NCBI GenBank assembly: GCA_947486575.1
Contig: CANKUB010000019.1
Location: 1-49,432, forward strand
DNA from: Betaproteobacteria bacterium
GTDB lineage: Bacteria > Pseudomonadota > Gammaproteobacteria > Burkholderiales > SG8-41
Length of the DNA: 49,432 nucleotides
Direction: 5' to 3'
The stretch's first letter is position 1. Every line of letters starts with the position of its first letter. Positions 42,463-49,432 of the stretch are shown one piece after another. The position numbers and the translations under genes were made by a program. The notes beneath the pieces are model-generated. The model did no database searches and was not told the origin of the DNA. It was given only the letters and a program-made list of their open reading frames with translations.

Positions 42463-43641
42463 ATGGATTCTTTTGATCGATTCAATGCGGCATGGGCGGC
42501 GCGGCTGGTTGCAACTTTTGACGCCAGCGGCATCCACCGCGTAGGCACGCCCGGTGATCACGCCAGCGGCGCGTGGTTTGAATGTGTGGCGGCCGCCAAG
42601 GGCATCGACGTATCACGCATGGCGTCACCGCTACAGCGCACCATTGTTGACGAAGCGTATCTCGAATGCGCAGGGCTGCGCATCGACGGCCTGCCGATGT
42701 TTGACGCGCCTTCAGCCGCAGAAGTCACGGGCAAGCTTTGTCTCAGTGGCAATGCAGGGGAAATCGGTCTGGCGGAATTCCCGTCAAACGCCGCTTCCAT
42801 CAAAGGCCAGCCGCTGGAAAATTTACGCCGTTCCACAAAGCACACCGCGCTGGTTGTGGCAACGCGTGGCACCGGCGATTCGCTTGCGCCTATCAACGCG
42901 CAGTACTACAACACGCCGTTCGGCCCACCCGTGCTGCAAGTGGCTGGCATGCATCATGCGTTTCTGGCAGCACAGGCAGGCAACAATGCCCCCGTCAAAT
43001 TCGTCAGCACTTACCGGCGTGAAACAGCAGATTCATTCAACATCGCCGCTGTTGCACGCAGCGGCTCTAACGATGCGAACAATGCGTCGATAGCAGTAGT
43101 CACCCCACGCACCGGCTGGTGGGAATCCACCGCCGAACGCGCGGGCGGCATGGTCGCGTGGCTGGCAGCGGTACACGCGGCTGGCGCATGTAAACAAGCG
43201 GGCACACTCAAGCGCGATTTCCACGCCTATGCCACCTGCGGACACGAACTCGGCCATCTGGGTTTGCAAACACTGACGCAGCAGCACGCACCGCTGGTCA
43301 AAGCGGCGAAATACTGGCTGCATCTTGGCGCAAACCTGGGTGGCGCAGGGAACCTAACCATGATGATTCGCGCTGCAGACACCGCAGATGCCGAAGCGAT
43401 GCGCGATTTACTGGTGGCGGAAGGCTATCCCGCGCAGCACATTCTGGTCGAGCCCATCAGCAAGATTTCCGGCGAAGGCCACGATCTCGCGCATCTCGGC
43501 GCTAAAGTGCTGTCGCTCGCCGGCAGCAATCTGCATTTTCATGCAGCAAGTGACCGCTGGCCGGGGAACGTGAATGCAGCAGGTATCGCATCCATTTCGC
43601 GTGCGGTAGCCCGTTGGGTAACGATGCAGGCGGGATCGTAG
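42460..43641 (+). CDS. M28-like metallopeptidase family protein
   Basis: A 393-residue protein resembling zinc aminopeptidases of the M28 type: ATCGHELGHLGLQTL carries the HELGH segment, and LHLGANLGGAGNL and SGEGHDLAHLG are consistent with the C-terminal metal region. Catalytic residues are only partly recognisable, so activity is uncertain. ATG 42463 is an alternative start. It lies 11 bp after the alpha subunit gene and is likely the fourth gene of that operon; amide products of nitrile hydration could be its substrates (inference). No signal peptide. Confidence 0.65.
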   Translation: MMDSFDRFNAAWAARLVATFDASGIHRVGTPGDHASGAWFECVAAAKGIDVSRMASPLQRTIVDEAYLECAGLRIDGLPMFDAPSAAEVTGKLCLSGNAGEIGLAEFPSNAASIKGQPLENLRRSTKHTALVVATRGTGDSLAPINAQYYNTPFGPPVLQVAGMHHAFLAAQAGNNAPVKFVSTYRRETADSFNIAAVARSGSNDANNASIAVVTPRTGWWESTAERAGGMVAWLAAVHAAGACKQAGTLKRDFHAYATCGHELGHLGLQTLTQQHAPLVKAAKYWLHLGANLGGAGNLTMMIRAADTADAEAMRDLLVAEGYPAQHILVEPISKISGEGHDLAHLGAKVLSLAGSNLHFHAASDRWPGNVNAAGIASISRAVARWVTMQAGS

Positions 43642-43646
43642 CGCGG

Positions 43647-44570
43647 CTATTTCGCATCCACCGGTGATGAGGGCGCCTTGGGGGCGGGGTACCCGGCCAG
43701 TTCGTCGTAAAACGAAATAATGTCCGCGCTATCCCACTCGCCGCGGCCCTTGGACACTTCTGACGCCAGTGCCTGCGCATGCAGCCCGATCAGTGGCAGC
43801 GGGCAGTTGAGTTTTTCGCCGAGCGCCAGCATGGCGCGCACATCCTTGAGATAGATACGCAGCTTGCCTGCTGGCGGATGAAAGCGTTTTTCGACCATGC
43901 GATAGCCTTTTTGATCCATGATCTTGGAAAACGCTGCGGATTTTTTCAGCACTTCCAACGCTTGCAGCGGTTCGATGCCCGCCTTGCGCGCCAGCGTCAG
44001 ACCCTCCGCCAGCGCCATACGGTTCAGGCCCAGCACCAGATTCACGCACAGCTTCATGATCGCCCCGCTGCCGTTTGCGCCCATGTGCATCCACTCGCGG
44101 CCCATCGCCGCGAACATGCCCTCGCATTCGGCAAATGCATCCTGACTGCCGCCCGCCATAAATATAATATCTTTCACCGCACACATTTCGCTGGTGCCGC
44201 TCACCGTACAATCGAGAAATCGTATGCCGACTTTGGCAAGATCAGCCGCAATCGCTGCCGATTTATCCGGGTCAGCGGTGGTGGCATCCAGTACGATCAA
44301 TCCCGGCCTGCCGGTTTGAAACAGCTTTAGCTGGTTGTGCACCACATCCTTCACGATGTCAGACGTCGGCAGCGAGAGCATCAGCACATCCACCTGTTCG
44401 GGTATTTGATCAACAGAGGCGACCGTTTTCGCACCCAGCTTCACTGCGTCCGCCACGCGCGCGGGATCGGTGTCGTGCACGATCACCGGGTACCCGGCCT
44501 CCATCAAATGTTTGGCCATGCTGCTGCCCATCAAGCCGACACCAATAAATCCGACACGTTGCTTGCTCAT
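43647..44570 (-). CDS. NAD(P)-dependent beta-hydroxyacid dehydrogenase
   Basis: A 307-residue enzyme of the 3-hydroxyisobutyrate dehydrogenase/tartronate semialdehyde reductase family. The Rossmann motif is GFIGVGLMGSSMAKHL, the substrate block is DCTVSGTSEMCAVKDIIFMAGG, and the catalytic Lys lies in GSGAIMKLCVNLVLG. CAGGA precedes the ATG. It is convergent with the M28-like gene, leaving five bases between the stops. The exact hydroxyacid is unknown. Confidence 0.9.
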   Translation of the reverse strand: MSKQRVGFIGVGLMGSSMAKHLMEAGYPVIVHDTDPARVADAVKLGAKTVASVDQIPEQVDVLMLSLPTSDIVKDVVHNQLKLFQTGRPGLIVLDATTADPDKSAAIAADLAKVGIRFLDCTVSGTSEMCAVKDIIFMAGGSQDAFAECEGMFAAMGREWMHMGANGSGAIMKLCVNLVLGLNRMALAEGLTLARKAGIEPLQALEVLKKSAAFSKIMDQKGYRMVEKRFHPPAGKLRIYLKDVRAMLALGEKLNCPLPLIGLHAQALASEVSKGRGEWDSADIISFYDELAGYPAPKAPSSPVDAK

Positions 44571-44679
44571 ATCAATTCCTGAAAATCAACGGGTTACAAA
44601 AACTGCTTCGCTGTTTTATAACGCTGGATCCTGACGCGAATTCATCATATTAGCGATGCCGCGCAGCGTCTACTGCCAA

Positions 44680-45678
44680 TTATTGTTTCGCCAGGCTGGT
44701 GGCACGTACCGCACCACCCCATTTTAATATTTCCGATTGAATGTAATTCGCAAACTGTGCAGGCGTGCTCGTCACAGGCTCGACACCCAGCGCGGCAAAT
44801 CGCTCGCGAATCTCAGTTGACTGCGACACACGCACCACCTCAGCCTGCAGGCGCACAATGATTTCGCGCGGCGTGCCCACCGGCACAACAATGCCCTGCC
44901 ATGTGGTTGCCTCAAATCCTGCCAGCCCCGCCTCAGCCAGCGTCGGCAATTCGCGCACCGCTTTCGAACGTGCCGCGGACGTCACGGCCAGCGCGCGCAC
45001 CTTGCCTGCCTGCGTCTGCGGCAAACCCGAAGGCAGCCCCAGGAACGCCATGGAAATTTGCCCGCCCACCAGCTCGGCAATCGCCGGACCCATGCCGCGA
45101 TACGGCACATGCAGCAAGTCGGTTTTCGACGCGGCTTTGAATAGCTCGCCCGTCAGATGCGTGCCGGTGCCTACGCCTGCCGAGCCGAAGCTGAGTTCGC
45201 CACGACGCACACGCGCCAGCGCGATCAGGGCCTTGACGGAATGTGCAGGCACAGAGGGATGAATCGCCAGCAAGTACAGTCCGTCCGCCAGCTGTGACAC
45301 CGGTGCGAAATCGCGCGCCAAGTCATAGCTAAGTTTCGTGTAGATATGCGGTGAAATTGCCTGCGCCGAAGAAATCATCAACAGCGTGTAACCGTCTGGC
45401 GCCGCACGTGCCGCCATCGGCATACCGATGTTGCCACCCGCTCCCGGTTGATTGTCCACAACCATTTGCTGACCGAGCCGTTCCGCGAGGCCCCGCGCAA
45501 CCATGCGCCCGATGGTGTCGCTGGTGGAACCAGCACCCACTGGCAGAATCAGGCGAATGGGTTTAGCAGGATAGTTTTGTGCGCCAGCGTTTGTCGCCAA
45601 CAGCAAAGCCAACACGGCTACACGCAGCGCACGATTCCCCAACGGATGAGCGATGTGTAACTTATTGATTTTTATCAT
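44680..45678 (-). CDS. Bug-family TTT substrate-binding protein
   Basis: Periplasmic solute receptor, 332 aa from ATG 45678. A signal peptide (HPLGNRALRVAVLALLLATN, cleavage near AGA-Q) follows a short basic stretch; then YPAKPIRLILPVGAGST, VVDNQPGAGGN, APDGYTLLMI, HVPYRGMGPA and ELPTLAEAGLAGF. A TTG at 45693 is a possible alternative start. It is divergent from the carboxymuconolactone decarboxylase-family gene, and its start region overlaps an AT-rich motif copy. Confidence 0.9.
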   Translation of the reverse strand: MIKINKLHIAHPLGNRALRVAVLALLLATNAGAQNYPAKPIRLILPVGAGSTSDTIGRMVARGLAERLGQQMVVDNQPGAGGNIGMPMAARAAPDGYTLLMISSAQAISPHIYTKLSYDLARDFAPVSQLADGLYLLAIHPSVPAHSVKALIALARVRRGELSFGSAGVGTGTHLTGELFKAASKTDLLHVPYRGMGPAIAELVGGQISMAFLGLPSGLPQTQAGKVRALAVTSAARSKAVRELPTLAEAGLAGFEATTWQGIVVPVGTPREIIVRLQAEVVRVSQSTEIRERFAALGVEPVTSTPAQFANYIQSEILKWGGAVRATSLAKQ

Positions 45679-45693
45679 ATTTTTAATATTCAA
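45657..45693 (-). repeat. AT-rich recurrent motif, diverged copy
   Basis: On the minus strand it holds GATAAAAATCAATAAGTTAC over the first codons of the Bug gene, much as copy F does for the deleted Bug gene at 31512. Confidence 0.3.
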
Positions 45694-45767
45694 TTCTGCG
45701 CCATCATAAACGCTCGCCGTGCTTTAGACTATCCTCATCAATCATCCACCATTCGCATGGAGACCCT

Positions 45768-46325
45768 ATGGCCCGTATTCCATTGGTAACACCAGATCAA
45801 TTTTCCGATGCTGAAAAGCCGGCCGTCGAGCGTTTTCTGGGGACACGCGGCGTGTTTCCCCATGAAGGCCCTTATTCGACCATGCTGCATATACCGGCGG
45901 TAGCGGAAAAAGTTGATTCGCTACGCCGCTATCTGCGGGATGAGGCCACGCTGCCGCAAAAAGTACAGGAACTGGTGATGATCACGGTGGCGCGTGAGAT
46001 GAACTGCGCGTACATCTGGCACGCCCACGCTGCGGCGGCACGCAAAAACGGCGTGAGCGGTGAAGTCATCGACAACATCCGCGAAAAGCGTCCGGATGCT
46101 GGCTTATCGGAAGACGAGCAGGCTGGCGTGGACTACTCGCGCGAACTGCTGCGCCATCACAAGGTCAGCAAACCGGTGTTTGATAAGGCCAGCGCCAGCT
46201 TCGGTCAGCGCGGCACGCTGGCGCTAACCAATCTCGTGGCCTGCTACGCAGTGCTGGCCTACAACATGAACGCCTATGAAGTGACGGCACCTGCCGGTGG
46301 CGCAGAGCCCGCGCTGCCGGTGTAA
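45768..46325 (+). CDS. Carboxymuconolactone decarboxylase family protein
   Basis: A 185-residue helical protein of the carboxymuconolactone decarboxylase/AhpD-like superfamily. The core segment is LVMITVAREMNCAYIWHAHAAAARKNG, with Glu, Cys, Tyr and His at the usual positions but no CxxC, so it is not a peroxidase of the AhpD type. A decarboxylase role for 4-carboxymuconolactone (PcaC) would fit PcaGH in this window, but the sequence and distance do not prove it. GGAGA precedes the ATG. Confidence 0.85.
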   Translation: MARIPLVTPDQFSDAEKPAVERFLGTRGVFPHEGPYSTMLHIPAVAEKVDSLRRYLRDEATLPQKVQELVMITVAREMNCAYIWHAHAAAARKNGVSGEVIDNIREKRPDAGLSEDEQAGVDYSRELLRHHKVSKPVFDKASASFGQRGTLALTNLVACYAVLAYNMNAYEVTAPAGGAEPALPV

Positions 46326-46380
46326 CAGCAGAAAATCCGGCGGGAGCAGCATTACGCGTACCGCCCGAAAACTGCGCTGC

Positions 46381-47166
46381 TTACGGCGTGCTAACCGTAC
46401 GGATGTACCACGGGAACGAATCCCAGCTAACCACTTTTTCCGTGCCATCAAACAAAGCCGCAATTTTGCCGCCGCCCGCCTTGTAAGAAAATTTCTTGAT
46501 GTTATCCGGCGGATTGGTCGTCGGGTTGCGCATGATATCGATGGCCTGATCGGTCTTGAATATCTGGTATTTCGACGGATCATTCGGATAAAAGAATTTC
46601 ACTTCGTTGACACCCTTGCGTGCCGGGCCGCGCACATATTCCACCTGCAACGACATGTGCTCGCCGCTCGCCGCTGCGAATTCCCAATTCTCCGAACCAG
46701 TCATCACGCCGCCCGACGCTGCATGCGTACGCGACATTTTTGCCGTGGTGGCATGCTGATAAGTGCCAAACGTGCCGGGTGCATCACCTGCGTTTTCGGT
46801 CAGCCCGTGAATAATGATTTGCCCGGCATTTTTGGTACCGATCTCCCTGACGGGAATCGCCAGATAAACCAGACGGGCCGTATGCGGCGTCGCTGTCTTA
46901 TCTGTGCCTACCATGACCGCCATGCGGTCAATAAAAATCATGCGCAGATTGCAATCCTTGGCCGGGCCGGTGGTGGCGATCACGGTCTCCCAACCCGCAG
47001 GCAACATCTTGGCCAGTGCCGCATCGTTCACCCGAAAGTCAATCTGGAAGCGATGCTCGGCTGCGGCCTCGACGACCGTTTGTGCAGTTGCCGATGGCAC
47101 GAATGGCGCAAGCAACATCAGCAATGCGCCTGCGAGTGTGCTGGCAAATAGGGTTCCTTGCTTCAT
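46381..47166 (-). CDS. Exported protein of unknown function, possibly acetoacetate decarboxylase-like fold
   Basis: A 261-residue protein with a signal peptide (GTLFASTLAGALLMLLAPFV, cleavage near ATA-Q). The segment VNDAALAKMLPAGWE and later beta-rich stretches resemble the acetoacetate decarboxylase superfamily in style, but the catalytic Lys region was not identified, so this is only a suggestion. GGAGG lies before ATG 47166. It is 21 bp downstream of the D-2-hydroxyacid dehydrogenase gene and likely co-transcribed with it. I cannot name its function. Confidence 0.55.
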   Translation of the reverse strand: MKQGTLFASTLAGALLMLLAPFVPSATAQTVVEAAAEHRFQIDFRVNDAALAKMLPAGWETVIATTGPAKDCNLRMIFIDRMAVMVGTDKTATPHTARLVYLAIPVREIGTKNAGQIIIHGLTENAGDAPGTFGTYQHATTAKMSRTHAASGGVMTGSENWEFAAASGEHMSLQVEYVRGPARKGVNEVKFFYPNDPSKYQIFKTDQAIDIMRNPTTNPPDNIKKFSYKAGGGKIAALFDGTEKVVSWDSFPWYIRTVSTP

Positions 47167-47187
47167 GGTTGCCTCCTGAAAGAATGT

Positions 47188-48237
47188 TTATGATTTCGGG
47201 CGAAATCCGAATATACGCTCAAAACGTTTTGCAAACCCGTCCCACGCATCCGGATTAATCAAACGCGGCGGACGCTCACCGCGCAGAATCTGCGCAATCT
47301 GATCCGCATTCCAGTTGGCCATATTGTTGCGCGAATCGTGCGTGACGCCTGCGGTGTGATTGGTAGCGATCACGTTTTTCATCGTTAGCAGCGGATGCGT
47401 TAGGGGCGGCGGCTCGTCGTTCCACACATCAACGCCCGCGCCTGAAATGTGGCCGGAGATTAAAGCGGCAGCAAGGTCTTCTTCATTCACAATGCCACCG
47501 CGCGCGGTGGTAATCACAATCGCGCCGGGCTGCATCGCCGCCAGCGCGCGGCTGTCAATCATGTTGCGGGTGTCTTTGTCATAAGGGCAGTGCAGGGTGA
47601 TAAAGCGCGCTTCTTTCAGCAGCGTAGGCAAATCCACCTTGGTGGCACCCCGCGCCTGACATTGCTCCGCCGTGAGATACGGGTCGCACGCAATCACCTT
47701 CATTTGCAGCCCCAGCCCGCAGATGCGCGCCACACGACTACCCACCTCACCCAGGCCCACAATGCCCACCGTGCGGCCCTTCGCATTCCAGCCCTTGAAT
47801 AACTCGCGCTTGATGCCGCGCTCGGTACGCAATGAGCGATCCGTCTGCGGAATATTCTTGGTGAGCGACAACATCATCCCCACCGCGTGTTCCGCCACCG
47901 CATCAGCGTTGCCGCCCGATTGATTCACCACCAGCACACCCGCCGCCGTGCAAGCGGGCACATCTACAGTGTCATAACCCGCACCGCTGGTTGATACCAC
48001 CAGCAGATCAGGACAACGTGCCAGCAACGGCGACTTGGCTTGATATTCTTCGGGCACCTCTTGCCGTGTCGAGGTAATGCAATAGGCGTGCGAAGCCGAC
48101 ATCGCACCCCAGTTATCCGCGTTCGGCCCGTCGAAGGTCAGGCGATGCAGCGTGATTTCTTTGTTTTTGTCGAGCGAATCGGCGACGTTTGGAGTCTTGC
48201 CGTCTTGGAACCAGAATACGGTTTTGTTGGTGCGCAT
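47188..48237 (-). CDS. D-2-hydroxyacid dehydrogenase (NAD-dependent)
   Basis: A 349-residue enzyme of the D-isomer 2-hydroxyacid dehydrogenase family. The NAD motif is VGIVGLGEVGSRVARI; catalytic Arg lies in TTARGGIVNEEDL, Glu in DVWNDEPPPL and His in ATNHTAGVTHDS. ATG 48237 is chosen because the upstream frame adds 19 unrelated residues. The ribosome site is weak. It would interconvert a 2-keto and 2-hydroxy acid; which one is not clear. Confidence 0.9.
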   Translation of the reverse strand: MRTNKTVFWFQDGKTPNVADSLDKNKEITLHRLTFDGPNADNWGAMSASHAYCITSTRQEVPEEYQAKSPLLARCPDLLVVSTSGAGYDTVDVPACTAAGVLVVNQSGGNADAVAEHAVGMMLSLTKNIPQTDRSLRTERGIKRELFKGWNAKGRTVGIVGLGEVGSRVARICGLGLQMKVIACDPYLTAEQCQARGATKVDLPTLLKEARFITLHCPYDKDTRNMIDSRALAAMQPGAIVITTARGGIVNEEDLAAALISGHISGAGVDVWNDEPPPLTHPLLTMKNVIATNHTAGVTHDSRNNMANWNADQIAQILRGERPPRLINPDAWDGFAKRFERIFGFRPKS

Positions 48238-48325
48238 GGGAAGTCCGTTGTGAAGGTAATTTTGGATCGTTGCTCGGAGCGGATTTTGACACAAGGGCTG
48301 GGCGGATTGTCACTGAATATGAGCA

Positions 48326-48354
48326 TTGTTAGCTTGGAAACAAGCTGATATTCT
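48326..48354 (+). promoter_or_regulatory. Candidate hicA promoter with palindromic operator
   Basis: TTGTTA (48326-48331), 17 bases, then TATTCT (48349-48354) make a sigma-70-like promoter. An inverted repeat AGCTTG (48331-48336) and CAAGCT (48341-48346) lies in the spacer. A transcript from here would begin at or next to the hicA ATG (48361), which has no Shine-Dalgarno site, so it may be leaderless. Confidence 0.45.
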
Positions 48355-48360
48355 TAACAG

Positions 48361-48549
48361 ATGAAAGTCAGCGAAATTCTGCGTATGCTCCATGCCGATG
48401 GCTGGTTTCTGGTGGCAACACGCGGCAGCCACCGGCAATACAAGCATCCCTCGAAAGCGGGCCGAGTGACCGTGCCGGGCAAGCCCAGCAATGATCTTGC
48501 TCCGGGGACATTGAACAGCATCATGAAGCAGTCCGGTTTGAAAAAATGA
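48361..48549 (+). CDS. hicA: HicA-type mRNA interferase toxin
   Basis: A 62-residue toxin with a double-stranded-RNA-binding-like fold that cleaves mRNA without a cofactor. The conserved GSHRQYKHP segment carries the catalytic His24, and the start (MKVSEILRMLHADGW) and GRVTVPGK are typical. The length is normal. No Shine-Dalgarno site precedes the ATG. The hicB antitoxin gene begins seven bases after the stop, so the pair is in one operon. Confidence 0.93.
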   Translation: MKVSEILRMLHADGWFLVATRGSHRQYKHPSKAGRVTVPGKPSNDLAPGTLNSIMKQSGLKK

Positions 48550-48556
48550 GGTGTCT

Positions 48557-48769
48557 ATGCGTTACGCCATCGTAATCGAAAAAGCCGAATCTAATTACTC
48601 GGCGTATGTTCCTGACTTACCGGGGTGTGTTGCTACCGGCACTACTATCCAAGAAGTCGAGACCGAAATCCGTGGGGCTATTGCGTTTCATATTGAGGGT
48701 TTGCGGGAAGACGGCGACTTGGTTCCTCCGCCTTCCAGTCAAGTCGAGTACATTGAGATTGCGGCATAG
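48557..48769 (+). CDS. hicB: HicB-type antitoxin
   Basis: A 70-residue antitoxin that binds and blocks HicA. It matches the HicB N-terminal partial RNase H fold (YAIVIEKAESNYSAYVPDLPGCVATG, AIAFHIEGLREDG). The C-terminal DNA-binding domain seen in longer HicB proteins is absent, so autoregulation may need another factor. ATG 48557 has GAGG five bases upstream (48548-48551); a GTG at 48551 is possible. Confidence 0.92.
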   Translation: MRYAIVIEKAESNYSAYVPDLPGCVATGTTIQEVETEIRGAIAFHIEGLREDGDLVPPPSSQVEYIEIAA

Positions 48770-48886
48770 CATCTCGCCAGCGGGAAATAAATTCTACCGA
48801 GCGATTCGATGTGGGAATGTCTTACCGGGCTCGTTACAGAAATCAAAGCTTGCGAGAAAGCCGGGGCAACAATATCAGGAGTTGCC

Positions 48887-49318
48887 ATGTCGTACGTCTG
48901 CATCGATACAATGGCATTTCTCTCGCTTCCAGTTGAAAAAGAAAGTCAAGGCCGGACAGATTTCATTTCCTGGGTAGACACCTACCTAAAGGGTCATGAA
49001 ACACAGCCTTACCAGTACCGTGGACTTGACGTCTATGGAGCTCGATGCGCTGTTTTGCATGCGTTCGGCGCTGAAGCAGATTTTCATCAGAAGTATCCTG
49101 ATGCCAAGAAATTTGGGTATCACGACGGCGGCAAGCATGCATATGATCCCAATATAGACAAGAAACTCGTAATTATTGGCACTGCTTCATTTCTGAACGA
49201 CGTGGTACGTGCCGTCGGCGCATTCATGGAGGAATGCGAAAATAATGCTGCCCTCCGACAACGGGTCGAAGCGCGACTCCCAAAAGTCTTAGCGAACTTT
49301 CCCATCACGACAAAGTAG
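48887..49318 (+). CDS. Conserved-looking protein of unknown function
   Basis: A 143-residue cytoplasmic protein. ATG 48887 is chosen because AGGAG (48877-48881) lies five bases upstream; an open frame from 48809 lacks such a site. It begins MSYVCIDTMAFLSLPVEK, is mixed alpha/beta with a His/Asp-rich middle (KKFGYHDGGKHAYDPNIDKK), and ends in a helix. I recognise no family. It lies 117 bp after hicB on the same strand. Lower GC than most neighbours suggests recent acquisition. Confidence 0.6.
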   Translation: MSYVCIDTMAFLSLPVEKESQGRTDFISWVDTYLKGHETQPYQYRGLDVYGARCAVLHAFGAEADFHQKYPDAKKFGYHDGGKHAYDPNIDKKLVIIGTASFLNDVVRAVGAFMEECENNAALRQRVEARLPKVLANFPITTK

Positions 49319-49320
49319 AA

Positions 49321-49352
49321 TGAAGGTATATTTGAGTTTTCCAATACCTTCA
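49321..49352. terminator. Stem-loop after the unknown gene
   Basis: TGAAGGTAT (49321-49329) and ATACCTTCA (49344-49352) form a perfect nine-base stem with a 14-base loop, two bases after a stop codon. It lies between convergent coding regions. A T-tract is missing. Confidence 0.5.
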
Positions 49353-49370
49353 AACTACATCTAAATTAAA

Positions 49371-49432
49371 TCACTCCTCCTCCGCATAAATCTTAAGATA
49401 AGAAGACCGCCCGCCATCCGCAGCAATAGTAG
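49371..49432 (-). CDS. 3' end of a gene cut by the window edge
   Basis: On the minus strand an open frame reads TIAADGGRSSYLKIYAEEE and then TGA (49373-49371). The peptide looks like a real C terminus and the next gene should come from the right. Too short to name. Confidence 0.4.
   Translation of the reverse strand, partial: TIAADGGRSSYLKIYAEEE

Noticed and set aside
1-49432. tRNA, rRNA or riboswitch
   Set aside because: Read through both strands without finding cloverleaf, rRNA or known riboswitch core sequences; a covariance-model search was not possible.

Overview
The window looks like an accessory, catabolic part of a betaproteobacterial chromosome (Burkholderiales-like). Base composition is fairly GC-rich with AT-rich intergenic patches. 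The strongest lineage hint is the many tripartite-tricarboxylate-transporter (TTT) substrate-binding proteins of the Bug family: eight intact and two broken, with no TctA/TctB membrane subunits in view. Such expansions are typical of Bordetella, Cupriavidus, Polaromonas and relatives. No rRNA, tRNA or CRISPR was seen.

Layout. 1-2707: an IS66-type insertion sequence with imperfect 22-bp inverted repeats. It carries a DruA-like (DUF4338) gene translationally coupled to the transposase, plus a small YgiT/MqsA-type zinc-finger gene. 2777-12691: a phthalate/protocatechuate-type cluster with PcaH/PcaG (protocatechuate 3,4-dioxygenase), a Rieske oxygenase alpha subunit of the phthalate 4,5-dioxygenase type, a PdxA-family dehydrogenase, a 4,5-dihydroxyphthalate decarboxylase-like protein, a class II aldolase and three Bug proteins (one frameshifted). 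12740-18424: exported hydrolases (Tat-targeted amidohydrolase, Tat-targeted SMP-30 lactonase, Sec-targeted cyclase), an alpha/beta hydrolase, cytochrome b561 and a small cytochrome c. 18465-25308: four tandem PQQ-dependent alcohol dehydrogenases, all with the Asp-x-Asp signature of lanthanide-dependent enzymes; one is a predicted lipoprotein.

25576-40289: mixed catabolic genes, each small group accompanied by a Bug protein: FAH-family hydrolase, ACMSD-like amidohydrolase, SnoaL-like protein, GST, CocE/NonD hydrolase, second class II aldolase, alpha/beta hydrolases and a TauE/SafE permease. 40354-43641: a CBS-domain protein, then a three-gene nitrile hydratase/thiocyanate hydrolase-type operon whose beta subunit is split in two and whose alpha subunit has a His-rich N terminus, followed by an M28-like peptidase. 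43647-48237: beta-hydroxyacid dehydrogenase, Bug protein, carboxymuconolactone decarboxylase-family protein, an unknown exported protein and a D-2-hydroxyacid dehydrogenase. 48361-49432: a HicAB toxin-antitoxin pair, an unknown gene and the 3' end of another gene.

Working model (inference): aromatic or hydroxylated substrates are oxidised and hydrolysed in the periplasm by the PQQ dehydrogenases, lactonase, amidohydrolase and cyclase. Electrons go to cytochrome c and b561. Products are captured by Bug receptors and handled in the cytoplasm by the Rieske oxygenase, dehydrogenase, decarboxylase and PcaGH route. A recurrent AT-rich motif of about 30 bp (core AAAAACAAATGGTTA on one strand) lies in at least six intergenic or 5'-end positions, usually pointing toward the next gene; it is not explained by any annotated feature.
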